From NCBI RefSeq assembly GCF_949282365.1, contig NZ_CASDOY010000067.1:1-8084 (forward strand): a DNA stretch of 8,084 nt. The letters run 5' to 3'. The position numbers and the translations under genes were made by a program. Positions 1 to 5,366 of the stretch are shown in pieces. Position 1 is the first letter of the stretch. The number at the start of each line of letters is the position of its first letter. Under the pieces are notes generated by a model. The model saw only the letters and a program-made list of their open reading frames with translations. It did no database searches and was not told the origin of the DNA. The stretch comes from an uncultured Desulfovibrio sp. (GTDB lineage Bacteria > Desulfobacterota > Desulfovibrionia > Desulfovibrionales > Desulfovibrionaceae).

Positions 1-1140
1 ATTGCCGCCAAGACCGGCGGACTCGGCGCGGGGGCCGGTTTCGGCACCACCCGCAGCCGCGAAACGCTGCGGCACTTCGTCATTTCCGGCAAAGTCGTCT
101 ACGACAAGCTGCCGGATTACTACGAGCTGCTGCACGAAGTGCTGTTCGAGCCGCTGACCGACAAGGAACGCATTCTCGAACGCGCGGGCCCGATGCTGCT
201 GGAGGAAAAATCCCGTCTTGAGCAGGGTCTTGTGGCCGGCGGGCACGCCACGGTCAGCGGTCGTCTGCGCGCGCACTTTGCCCAGGCGGGCCGTCTCATG
301 GAGCGCACCGGCGGCCTGAGCTATCTGCAGAGCCTGCGCGGTCTGCTGCGTCGTCTCAAGACGGAGCCCGAAGGTCTGCTTGCCGATCTGGAGCGGCTGC
401 GCCGGGCCGTCATTGCCGCGCCCGGAGCCGTGGCCGACTGCACCGCCGAGGCCGCGGGACTGGCGCAGGCCCGTCCCCTGCTCTCCGGGCTGTTGCAGGC
501 CCTGCCGGAGCAGCGCCCCGCCTGCGCGCTGCCCTGCGGCGAGGGGGCATTCGCCCTGCCCGATCACGAGGCCATTCTGACCGAAGCCCAGATCAACTAC
601 GTGGGCAAGGCCGCCAATCTCTATGATCTCGGGCATCCCTTCCACGGTTCCTTCAACGTCATTCTGCGCGCCCTGCGCATGGGCTACCTCTGGGAGCGCG
701 TGCGCGTGCGCGGCGGGGCCTACGGCGCCTTCTGCACCCTGGACCGCATGGGCGGCACCCTGGTCTGCGCCTCCTACCGCGACCCCAACGTGGACGAGAC
801 CCTGGCCGCCTATGACCAGATGGCCGGCTACCTGCGCTCCTTCCGGCCCGACAGGGAACAGCTCACCAGCGCCATCGTGGGCGCCATCGGCGACCTGGAC
901 GCCTACCTGCTGCCCGACGCCCGCGGCGCGCAGGCCCTGGCCCGCCATCTGGCCCATGACGACGAGGAGGCCCGCCAGCGGATGCGCGACGAGATCCTGG
1001 GCACCACGGCGCGGCACTTCCGCGACTTCGCCGAGGTGCTGGCCGAGGCCGCCCGTCACGGCGTGACCTGCGTGCTGGGCGGCGCCCGCACCCGCGCCGC
1101 CGCCGAGGCCCACGGCTGGCAGACGCAGGAGCTGCTGTAA
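1..1140 (+). CDS. M16C (PreP-like) zinc metalloprotease, C-terminal part; 5' end outside window
   Basis: The frame is open from base 1 to the TAA at 1138-1140, giving the last 379 residues of a protein that is usually about 950-1000 residues in this family, so the start lies upstream. The family (presequence-protease/insulinase clan, M16C) degrades peptides inside a clamshell chamber. The HxxEH zinc site lies in the N-terminal half and is not visible here. Seen here: a GxGAGAGFGTTRSRETLRHF segment near window residues 10-25, typical of the M16C-associated/third domain, then the hallmark RVRVRGGAYGAF at residues 233-244. The Arg235 and Tyr241 spacing fits the C-terminal substrate-binding Arg/Tyr pair of PreP enzymes. 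The following segment, residues about 280-320 (REQLTSAIVGAIGDLDAYLLP), is also characteristic. It is not obviously linked to the downstream genes, from which a GC hairpin separates it. The family call is firm; substrate and location are unknown. Confidence 0.9.
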   Translation: MAAKTGGLGAGAGFGTTRSRETLRHFVISGKVVYDKLPDYYELLHEVLFEPLTDKERILERAGPMLLEEKSRLEQGLVAGGHATVSGRLRAHFAQAGRLMERTGGLSYLQSLRGLLRRLKTEPEGLLADLERLRRAVIAAPGAVADCTAEAAGLAQARPLLSGLLQALPEQRPACALPCGEGAFALPDHEAILTEAQINYVGKAANLYDLGHPFHGSFNVILRALRMGYLWERVRVRGGAYGAFCTLDRMGGTLVCASYRDPNVDETLAAYDQMAGYLRSFRPDREQLTSAIVGAIGDLDAYLLPDARGAQALARHLAHDDEEARQRMRDEILGTTARHFRDFAEVLAEAARHGVTCVLGGARTRAAAEAHGWQTQELL

Positions 1141-1151
1141 CGATACGAAGA

Positions 1152-1199
1152 CAGCGGCGGGGAGGGGCCCCGGCACGTCCGGCCCCTCCCCGCCCGCTG
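1152..1199 (+). terminator. GC-rich hairpin after the M16C gene, possible terminator without U-tract
   Basis: A perfect 14-bp inverted repeat is seen: left arm 1156-1169 (GGCGGGGAGGGGCC), right arm 1181-1194, 11-nt loop. Beyond a one-base bulge (C1195) it extends by four more pairs (1152-1155 with 1196-1199). It begins 12 nt after the protease stop codon, where a terminator would be expected. The bases that follow (GCGCCCTTCC) contain no run of T, so it is not a canonical intrinsic terminator. It may act as a weak or Rho-assisted terminator or as a 3'-end stabiliser. It could be bidirectional, but the left flank is not A-rich. Confidence 0.55.
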
Positions 1200-1236
1200 C
1201 GCCCTTCCAGCCCACCCGCAGCAAGAAGGAGGCTCC

Positions 1237-2043
1237 ATGAAGCAGACCCCCGGCCCCGTCATCGGCGCGCCGTCCTTCGTCCAGCCCGCCAATGTGGCCG
1301 ACAATGCCCGCTTCCTGGCCGGTCGCGTGGATGAAGTGGCCCTGTGCTTTTTCGAGGCCCGTTCCTGCCTGGACTATACCGCCGCCGACCTGCCGCCCGA
1401 TCTGGCCGCGCTGCCCCTGACCTGGCACGTCCATCTGCCCGTGGATCTGCCCTGGCCGCGCAAGAAGGATGCCGCCGCCGTGCGCGTGGCCGTGGAGCTG
1501 GCCCTGCGCGTCTTCGGGCGCGCCGCCCCTCTCGGCCCCTGGGCCGCCGTCCTGCACGCGCCCAAGGGCAGCCCGGTGCTGCAGCGTTTCATCCTGCGCC
1601 ATGCCGCCGCCTCCTGGCAGCGCCGCAGCAAGGTCCCCCTGCTGCTGGAGAATACGGACATCTGCGATATCGCCGGCCTGGGGCGCGGCTTCCCGGCCGA
1701 ACACGGCCTGGGCTTCTGTCTGGACGTCGGCCACCTCATGGGCTATGCTCAAAACGCACTTTGGGCATCCTCCCTGCCCGAGACGGCGGCCCTGATCCAC
1801 TGGAGCGCCCCGGGGGCCCGGGACCAGCATCTGGCCCTGCACCGCTTCACGGCCAGCCAGTGGCATCTGGCACGGCAACTGGTCGCCCGCCTGCCCCGTA
1901 CCTGCCGCCATCTGCTGGAGATCTTCCGCTGGCAGGGGGTGGAGGAGTCCCTGCCCCTTCTGCGCGACCTGCTGGCCAGCCAGCCGGATACCGTGTCCCC
2001 CGGCTGCCCGCACGGCCCTCTCAATGCCAAAACAGCGGAGTAA
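1237..2043 (+). CDS. cbiR: CbiR-like cobamide remodelling phosphodiesterase
   Basis: A 268-residue protein of the AP-endonuclease-2/xylose-isomerase-like TIM-barrel superfamily. CbiR, described in Akkermansia muciniphila, opens the nucleotide loop of cobamides by hydrolysing the phosphoribosyl linkage, so the corrinoid can be rebuilt with another lower ligand. Features that recall this family: TWHVHLPVDLPW at residues 62-73 and the strand-end metal-ligand candidates H64/H66, H107 (LHAPKGS), E138 (LLLENTD), D163 and H166 (FCLDVGH), H188 (IHWSAPG), H198 and E228 (LLEIFRW). These match the H/E/D/H/E pattern of a metal-dependent barrel. No signal peptide is visible, so it is probably cytoplasmic. 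The start is supported by AAGGAGG at 1226-1232, only 4 nt before the ATG. A DHH phosphoesterase follows 7 nt after the stop. The superfamily is near certain. The CbiR assignment rests on motif recall, and the alternative is an uncharacterised sugar-phosphate isomerase/epimerase-like protein. Confidence 0.78.
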   Translation: MKQTPGPVIGAPSFVQPANVADNARFLAGRVDEVALCFFEARSCLDYTAADLPPDLAALPLTWHVHLPVDLPWPRKKDAAAVRVAVELALRVFGRAAPLGPWAAVLHAPKGSPVLQRFILRHAAASWQRRSKVPLLLENTDICDIAGLGRGFPAEHGLGFCLDVGHLMGYAQNALWASSLPETAALIHWSAPGARDQHLALHRFTASQWHLARQLVARLPRTCRHLLEIFRWQGVEESLPLLRDLLASQPDTVSPGCPHGPLNAKTAE

Positions 2044-2050
2044 CGCGGTC

Positions 2051-3130
2051 ATGACCAATCCCTATGTAGCGCAGATGCGGCAGTGGCGGCAGACACTGAC
2101 CAGGGATCAGCGCTGGGCCATCCTCATCTCGGCAGACCCCGACGCCCTGGCCTCGGCGCTGGCCCTCAAGCGCATCATGGCGCATCGCGTGCGCGGCGTG
2201 GACATCTTCCGCATCAACGAAGTCACCCGGCCCGACAACCTGGCCATGATCCGCTACCTGCGCATCCCGGCCAAGCTCTGGCAGCCCGAAAAGGCCGACC
2301 TCTACACCCACTTCGCCATGGTGGATTCCCAGCCCCACCACAATCCGGCGTTCCAGGGCATCAGCTTCTCCCTCATCATCGACCATCACCCCCTGAGCAC
2401 GGGACAGGTGCCCCAGGCCGCCTTCTGCGACATCCGCCCCGGCTTCGGCGCCACCAGCACCATCATGACCCGCTACCTGCAGGGCCTGCGCATCAAGCCC
2501 GGGCCGCTGCTCTCCACGGCGCTGCTCTACGGCATACGCACGGATACCGCCACCTTCGAGCGCTCCGGCGGCGAGGACGACCTGCGCGCCTACCAGTGGC
2601 TCATCAAGCACGCCGACGCCAGCCTGCTGCGCCGCATCATCCGCAGCGAATACCTGCGCGCCTGGCTGCCCCTGTTCTCCCGCGCCTTCCGCTCCCTGCG
2701 CGACTGCCGGGGCGGGGCCATGGTCTGGCTCAACGAGGTGGACAGCGCCGACCTGCTGGTGGCCGTGGCCGACTTCTTCACCCGCGTGCACGGCCTGCGC
2801 TGGATCGCGGTCTGCGGCGTGGTGGAAAAGACCGTGGTGGTCATCTTCCGCGGCGACGGCAGCCGCGATATCGGCCGCCTGGCCGACGCCTGCTTCTATG
2901 ACGTGGGCTCCGCCGGCGGCCACCGCAACCTGGGCCGCGCGGAATTCCCCCTCTCGGCCGTGCCCGCGGGCACCAAGCCCGCGGAATTCATCTTCCAGCG
3001 CCTGCACAGCCGCAAGCTGCGCCCGGTCACGGCCCGCGCCGCGCCCCTGGCCGAGCATGCCGGCCAGCAGGCCCTGCACAGCGAAAAGCTGGAGCCCGCT
3101 CCGGTGCAGGCCCTGGCCCGCGGGGCCTGA
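2051..3130 (+). CDS. DHH/DHHA1-family phosphoesterase (NrnA-like)
   Basis: A 359-residue protein with the RecJ/NrnA-type architecture: a DHH domain (about residues 20-180) and a C-terminal DHHA1 domain (about 220-320). Visible motifs: DPDALAS at 29-35 (motif I aspartates D29 and D31), MVDSQ at 90-94 (D92), DHH at 111-113, GATSTIM at 133-139, GIRTDT at 161-166 (D165), and the DHHA1 glycine loop GSAGGHRNLGRAEFP at 286-300. Relatives degrade nanoRNA, pAp or cyclic dinucleotides using Mn2+; which substrate applies here cannot be told. Oddity: the motif I histidine (HxxPDGDA in NrnA) aligns with L25, so a usual metal ligand appears absent. I chose ATG 2051, which has GGAG at 2037-2040 ten nt upstream; an in-frame ATG at 2024 has no ribosome binding site and would overlap cbiR by 20 nt. 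The last 40 residues are a low-complexity, Ala/Pro/Gln-rich tail. Probably co-transcribed with cbiR. Confidence 0.88.
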   Translation: MTNPYVAQMRQWRQTLTRDQRWAILISADPDALASALALKRIMAHRVRGVDIFRINEVTRPDNLAMIRYLRIPAKLWQPEKADLYTHFAMVDSQPHHNPAFQGISFSLIIDHHPLSTGQVPQAAFCDIRPGFGATSTIMTRYLQGLRIKPGPLLSTALLYGIRTDTATFERSGGEDDLRAYQWLIKHADASLLRRIIRSEYLRAWLPLFSRAFRSLRDCRGGAMVWLNEVDSADLLVAVADFFTRVHGLRWIAVCGVVEKTVVVIFRGDGSRDIGRLADACFYDVGSAGGHRNLGRAEFPLSAVPAGTKPAEFIFQRLHSRKLRPVTARAAPLAEHAGQQALHSEKLEPAPVQALARGA

Positions 3131-3152
3131 GGCCGCCGCCCATGCATGCTGC

Positions 3153-3194
3153 CGGGCGGGGGATGCGCCATGCGTGTCCCCTGCCCGTTTTTTT
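3153..3194 (+). terminator. Intrinsic terminator of the cbiR-DHH unit
   Basis: Left arm 3153-3163 (CGGGCGGGGGA) pairs with right arm 3177-3187 (TCCCCTGCCCG): 11 bp with one G-T wobble. The stem can continue inward (3164-3168 with 3172-3176, including two wobbles) to a CAT loop. Seven T residues follow at 3188-3194. It starts 23 nt after the DHH stop codon and separates this unit from the aromatic operon. Confidence 0.9.
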
Positions 3195-3246
3195 CGTCCG
3201 GCGCCCGTGACGCGCCTGTGCCGCACACGATACACGAACAAAAACA

Positions 3247-3260
3247 GCAGGATAGCCTGC
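3247..3260. repeat. Short inverted repeat GCAGG-N4-CCTGC upstream of the promoter
   Basis: GCAGG (3247-3251) and CCTGC (3256-3260) form a perfect 5-bp dyad around ATAG, about 58 bp upstream of the -35 element at 3318. It could be a regulator site or chance. The surrounding 3195-3317 stretch holds no gene I can support. It is less GC-rich than its flanks and has two T-tracts (3280-3286 and 3300-3305) just before the promoter. I recognise no known operator consensus. Confidence 0.25.
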
Positions 3261-3317
3261 CATCGCGCATCTGGCCCGCTTTTTTTCGCCGTCGCGAGAT
3301 TTTTTGCGCCTCCGCTC

Positions 3318-3346
3318 TTGACAAGCCCGGGGCTGCGGCGTAGCGT
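3318..3346 (+). promoter_or_regulatory. Sigma70-type promoter of the aromatic amino acid operon
   Basis: A perfect -35 hexamer TTGACA (3318-3323) is followed after exactly 17 bp by TAGCGT (3341-3346), which keeps the first T, the A and the last T of the -10 consensus. The T-tract at 3300-3305 sits where an UP element would. Transcription would start near 3352-3355, about 20 nt before the leader-peptide start codon and about 150 nt before the attenuator hairpin. The position between the upstream terminator (ends 3194) and the leader peptide supports the call. The weak -10 is the main reservation. Confidence 0.72.
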
Positions 3347-3372
3347 TCGTGGAAACTGTTGGAGTTTTGAAG

Positions 3373-3480
3373 ATGTCCCATTTCGTTCCTGCCACCTCCT
3401 GCTACGCTGCCAGCGGCTTTTGCTTTAGCTGGTTTTATTTTGCGTACTTTAGCGGAGCCTGTGGTCAGGAGCTTTGCTGA
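3373..3480 (+). CDS. Aromatic-rich leader peptide of the attenuator (Phe/Tyr/Trp control codons)
   Basis: A 35-codon frame from ATG 3373 to TGA 3478-3480, with GGAG at 3361-3364 eight nt upstream. Ten of 35 residues are aromatic: F4, Y11, F16, F18, W20, F21, Y22, F23, Y25, F26. The core reads FCFSWFYFAYF (residues 16-26), eight aromatics in eleven codons. All five core Phe codons are TTT (3418, 3424, 3433, 3439, 3448), whereas the adjoining biosynthetic genes mostly use TTC. Such a peptide works by being translated, not by its product. Ribosome stalling at these codons when charged tRNA-Phe, -Tyr or -Trp is scarce would control folding of the RNA downstream, as with the trp and pheA leaders of enteric bacteria. 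It lies between a promoter and an intrinsic terminator and precedes the aromatic operon. No known leader peptide sequence is recognised. Very unlikely to be chance. Confidence 0.9.
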   Translation: MSHFVPATSCYAASGFCFSWFYFAYFSGACGQELC

Positions 3481-3514
3481 CATCTGCCGTCAGAGAGTTT
3501 CGGGGCCGCAGGCT
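3392..3514 (+). promoter_or_regulatory. Attenuator antiterminator fold and competing upstream (pause-type) hairpin
   Basis: Segment 2, AGCCTGTGGTC (3456-3466), can pair over 11 bp, with two G-U wobbles, with segment 3, GGCCGCAGGCT (3504-3514), which is the 5' arm of the terminator. The two folds are therefore mutually exclusive. Segment 1 can pair with segment 2: 3401-3408 with 3451-3458 (7 of 8 pairs) plus 3392-3395 (CCAC) with 3461-3464 (GTGG). The control codons (3418-3450) lie in the loop between segments 1 and 2. A ribosome stalled around codons 16-23 would cover segment 1 and leave segment 2 free to form the antiterminator. A ribosome reaching the stop codon at 3478 would occlude part of segment 2 and allow termination. 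The pairings were read by eye; no folding energies were computed. Confidence 0.8.
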
Positions 3515-3536
3515 TTCAGCCGGCGGCCCTTTTTTT
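3503..3536 (+). terminator. Attenuator intrinsic terminator before aroA'
   Basis: GGGCCGC (3503-3509) pairs with GCGGCCC (3523-3529). After one A-G mismatch, GGCT (3511-3514) pairs with AGCC (3518-3521) around a TTC loop. Seven T residues follow directly (3530-3536). It sits 22 nt after the leader-peptide stop and 46 nt before the aroA' start, so it terminates before the first structural gene unless its 5' arm is captured by the antiterminator. Confidence 0.93.
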
Positions 3537-3582
3537 GTATCCAGCGCCGCCGGAACGGCTCCATGCACAAAGGAGAATCCCC

Positions 3583-4380
3583 ATGTACCTTGGCAAACAG
3601 GTTCGTCTGGAACGCATCATCAATCGTGAAACCGGCCGCACCATCATCGTCCCCATGGATCACGGCGTCACCATCGGTCTCGTTGACGGCCTCATCGACA
3701 TGCGCGAGACCGTCAACGACATGGCCAAGGGCGGCGCGGACGCCGTCCTCATGCACAAGGGCCTGGTGCGCTGCTCGCACCGCAATGCCGGCAAGGACGT
3801 GGGCCTCATCGTCCACCTGTCCGCCTCCACCATGCTCTCGCCCCAGGGCAATACCAAGACCCTGGTGGGCACCGTGGAAGAAGGCATCAAGCACGGCGCG
3901 GACTGCGTCTCCGTGCATGTGAACCTGGGCGACCCCAACGAACGCCTGATGCTGGCCGACCTGGGCCGCGTGGCCGCCGCCTGCGACGACTGGCACATGC
4001 CCCTGCTGGCCATGATGTACGCCCGCGGCCCGGCCATCAAGAACGGCTACGCCCCCGAGATCGTGGCCCATTGCGCCCGCGTGGGCGTGGAACTGGGTGC
4101 GGACATCGTCAAGGTGGCCTACACCGGTGACATGGAAAGCTTCTCCGACGTGGTCTCCTCCTGCTGCGTGCCCGTGGTCATCGCCGGCGGCGAGCGCATG
4201 GACTCCACCCGCGACGTGCTGCAGATGGTGCATGACTCCATCAAGGCCGGCGGCGCGGGCATCTCCATGGGCCGCAACGTCTTCCAGCATCCCAACCGTG
4301 TCCGCCTCGTGCAGGCCCTGCGCGCCATCGTGCACGAAGACGCCAGCGTGGACGAAGCCATGGTCATCGCGGGGGAATAG
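3583..4380 (+). CDS. aroA': 2-amino-3,7-dideoxy-D-threo-hept-6-ulosonate (ADTH) synthase, DhnA/FBA-class I aldolase
   Basis: A 265-residue TIM-barrel aldolase of the DeoC/FbaB (DhnA) family, the archaeal-type replacement for DAHP synthase. It joins L-aspartate semialdehyde to a 6-deoxy-5-ketofructose 1-phosphate-derived unit, giving ADTH, the first committed precursor of dehydroquinate. Motifs: PMDHG at 24-28 (D26), MMYARG at 144-149 (Y146), the Schiff-base lysine K177 in IVKVAYTGD, AGGERM at 201-206, and a phosphate-binding loop GISMGRNVFQ at 226-235. These match the Methanocaldococcus MJ0400 pattern. ATG 3583 is favoured by AAAGGAG at 3569-3575 seven nt upstream; the frame stays open upstream only into the attenuator terminator. 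It is the first structural gene behind the attenuator, and aroB' starts 1 nt after its stop. A plain fructose-bisphosphate aldolase is the alternative, but the aroB' neighbour argues strongly for ADTH synthase. Confidence 0.93.
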   Translation: MYLGKQVRLERIINRETGRTIIVPMDHGVTIGLVDGLIDMRETVNDMAKGGADAVLMHKGLVRCSHRNAGKDVGLIVHLSASTMLSPQGNTKTLVGTVEEGIKHGADCVSVHVNLGDPNERLMLADLGRVAAACDDWHMPLLAMMYARGPAIKNGYAPEIVAHCARVGVELGADIVKVAYTGDMESFSDVVSSCCVPVVIAGGERMDSTRDVLQMVHDSIKAGGAGISMGRNVFQHPNRVRLVQALRAIVHEDASVDEAMVIAGE

Positions 4381-4381
4381 C

Positions 4382-5365
4382 ATGGCCCGCATCTACTATC
4401 GTTGCGAACCCTTCAGCAAGGCCGACGTGACCCTGGCCCTGGAATCCGGTGTGGACGGGGTCATCGTGCCCCGTCAGCAGATGGAGAAGGTGGCCGCCCT
4501 GGCCCGCTGCACGGTCTGGGCCTGCGAGGACGTGGCCAGCGTGCCGCTCAGCGCCAAGGCCGACGAGGAGGCCCTGCTGGCCCGCCTCAAAGCCGGCGAG
4601 ACCGCCTGCCTGGCCCGCGGCTGGGAGATCATCCCCGTGGAGAACCTGCTGGCCCAGACCGACAACGTGCTGGCCGAGGCCGGGAACCTGGACGAGGCCC
4701 GTCTGGCCGCCGGCATCCTGGAACGCGGCGTGGACGGCATCGTGGTCCTGCCCGAAGCCCTGGCCGAGCTCAAGGCCATCGTGGCCCAGTGCAAGATCGC
4801 CCAGGGCCGCGAGGAACTGCAGAAAGCCGTCGTCACCCGCGTGGAATCCGTGGGCCTGGGGCACCGCGTCTGCGCCGACACCCTTTCCCTGCTCAAACGC
4901 GGCCAGGGCATGCTGGTGGGCAATTCTAGCGCCTTCACCTTCCTGGTGCACGCCGAGACCGAGCACAACGAATATGTGGCCGCCCGTCCTTTCAGGGTCA
5001 ATGCCGGGGCCGTGCACGCCTACACGCGCCTGCCCCACGACAGGACCTGCTACCTGGGCGAGCTGGCCGCCGGGCAGGAGGTGCTCATCGTGGGCGCCGA
5101 CGGCCAGACCAGCGTGGCCACGGTGGGCCGGGTCAAGATCGAGGTGCGCCCCATGCTGCTGGTGGAGGCCGAGGCCGAGACCCCCGAAGGCCCCAAACGC
5201 GGCACGGTCTTCCTGCAGAACGCCGAGACCATCCGCCTGACCGCGCCCGACGGCACGCCCGTGAGCGTGGTCAGCCTCAAGCCCGGCGATACGGTGCTCT
5301 GCCGTCTGGACCAGGCAGGCCGCCACTTCGGCATGCGCATCCAGGAAGAGATCCGCGAGGTATAG
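4382..5365 (+). CDS. aroB': 3-dehydroquinate synthase II (AroB' type)
   Basis: A 327-residue member of the DHQ synthase II family (MJ1249 type), unrelated to classical AroB. It performs NAD+-dependent oxidative deamination of ADTH and cyclises the product to 3-dehydroquinate. The family signature is very clear: an N-terminal barrel-like half with ESGVDGVIVP at 21-30 and GVDGIVVLPEAL at 116-127, then the conserved block ESVGLGHRVCADTLSLL at 155-171, GMLVGNSSAFTFLVHAET at 176-193 and YVAARPFRVNAGAVHAY at 198-214. A beta-rich C-terminal portion follows, including GRVKIEVRPMLLVEAE. It starts at ATG 4382, one base after the aroA' stop, with GGGGGA at 4371-4376 as a possible ribosome binding site, so translational coupling is likely. 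Length and motifs are normal and it appears intact. Together with the aldolase it supplies dehydroquinate without the erythrose-4-phosphate/DAHP route. Confidence 0.96.
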   Translation: MARIYYRCEPFSKADVTLALESGVDGVIVPRQQMEKVAALARCTVWACEDVASVPLSAKADEEALLARLKAGETACLARGWEIIPVENLLAQTDNVLAEAGNLDEARLAAGILERGVDGIVVLPEALAELKAIVAQCKIAQGREELQKAVVTRVESVGLGHRVCADTLSLLKRGQGMLVGNSSAFTFLVHAETEHNEYVAARPFRVNAGAVHAYTRLPHDRTCYLGELAAGQEVLIVGADGQTSVATVGRVKIEVRPMLLVEAEAETPEGPKRGTVFLQNAETIRLTAPDGTPVSVVSLKPGDTVLCRLDQAGRHFGMRIQEEIREV

Positions 5366-5366
5366 C

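Noticed and set aside
2024..2050. Upstream ATG 2024 as the start of the DHH gene
   Set aside because: It is in frame but has no ribosome binding site and lies inside the cbiR coding end. ATG 2051 has GGAG at a workable distance.
2021..3241. Long minus-strand open frame (406 codons) opposite the DHH gene
   Set aside because: Its translation is Ala/Gly/Gln/His/Val-rich without domain motifs, as expected for the antisense of a high-GC gene. The + strand frame has clear DHH and DHHA1 motifs, and the minus frame also runs through the intrinsic terminator.
3259..3286. Possible second terminator (GCCA...TGGC followed by seven T)
   Set aside because: The stem is only 4 bp with a 9-nt unpaired loop and is separated from the T run by four bases. 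The strong terminator already lies at 3153-3194.
3146..3343. 65-codon + strand frame between the DHH gene and the promoter
   Set aside because: Its beginning overlaps the intrinsic terminator at 3153-3194, it lacks a ribosome binding site and it runs through the promoter -35 and -10 region.
3352..3582. T-box or riboswitch control of the aromatic operon
   Set aside because: I could not find a T-box consensus or specifier-loop arrangement. The translated aromatic leader with its ribosome binding site and terminator explains the region better.
3535..3582. Longer aroA' product starting at TTG 3535
   Set aside because: That codon overlaps the T-tract of the attenuator terminator and has no ribosome binding site. 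ATG 3583 has AAAGGAG at 7-nt spacing.
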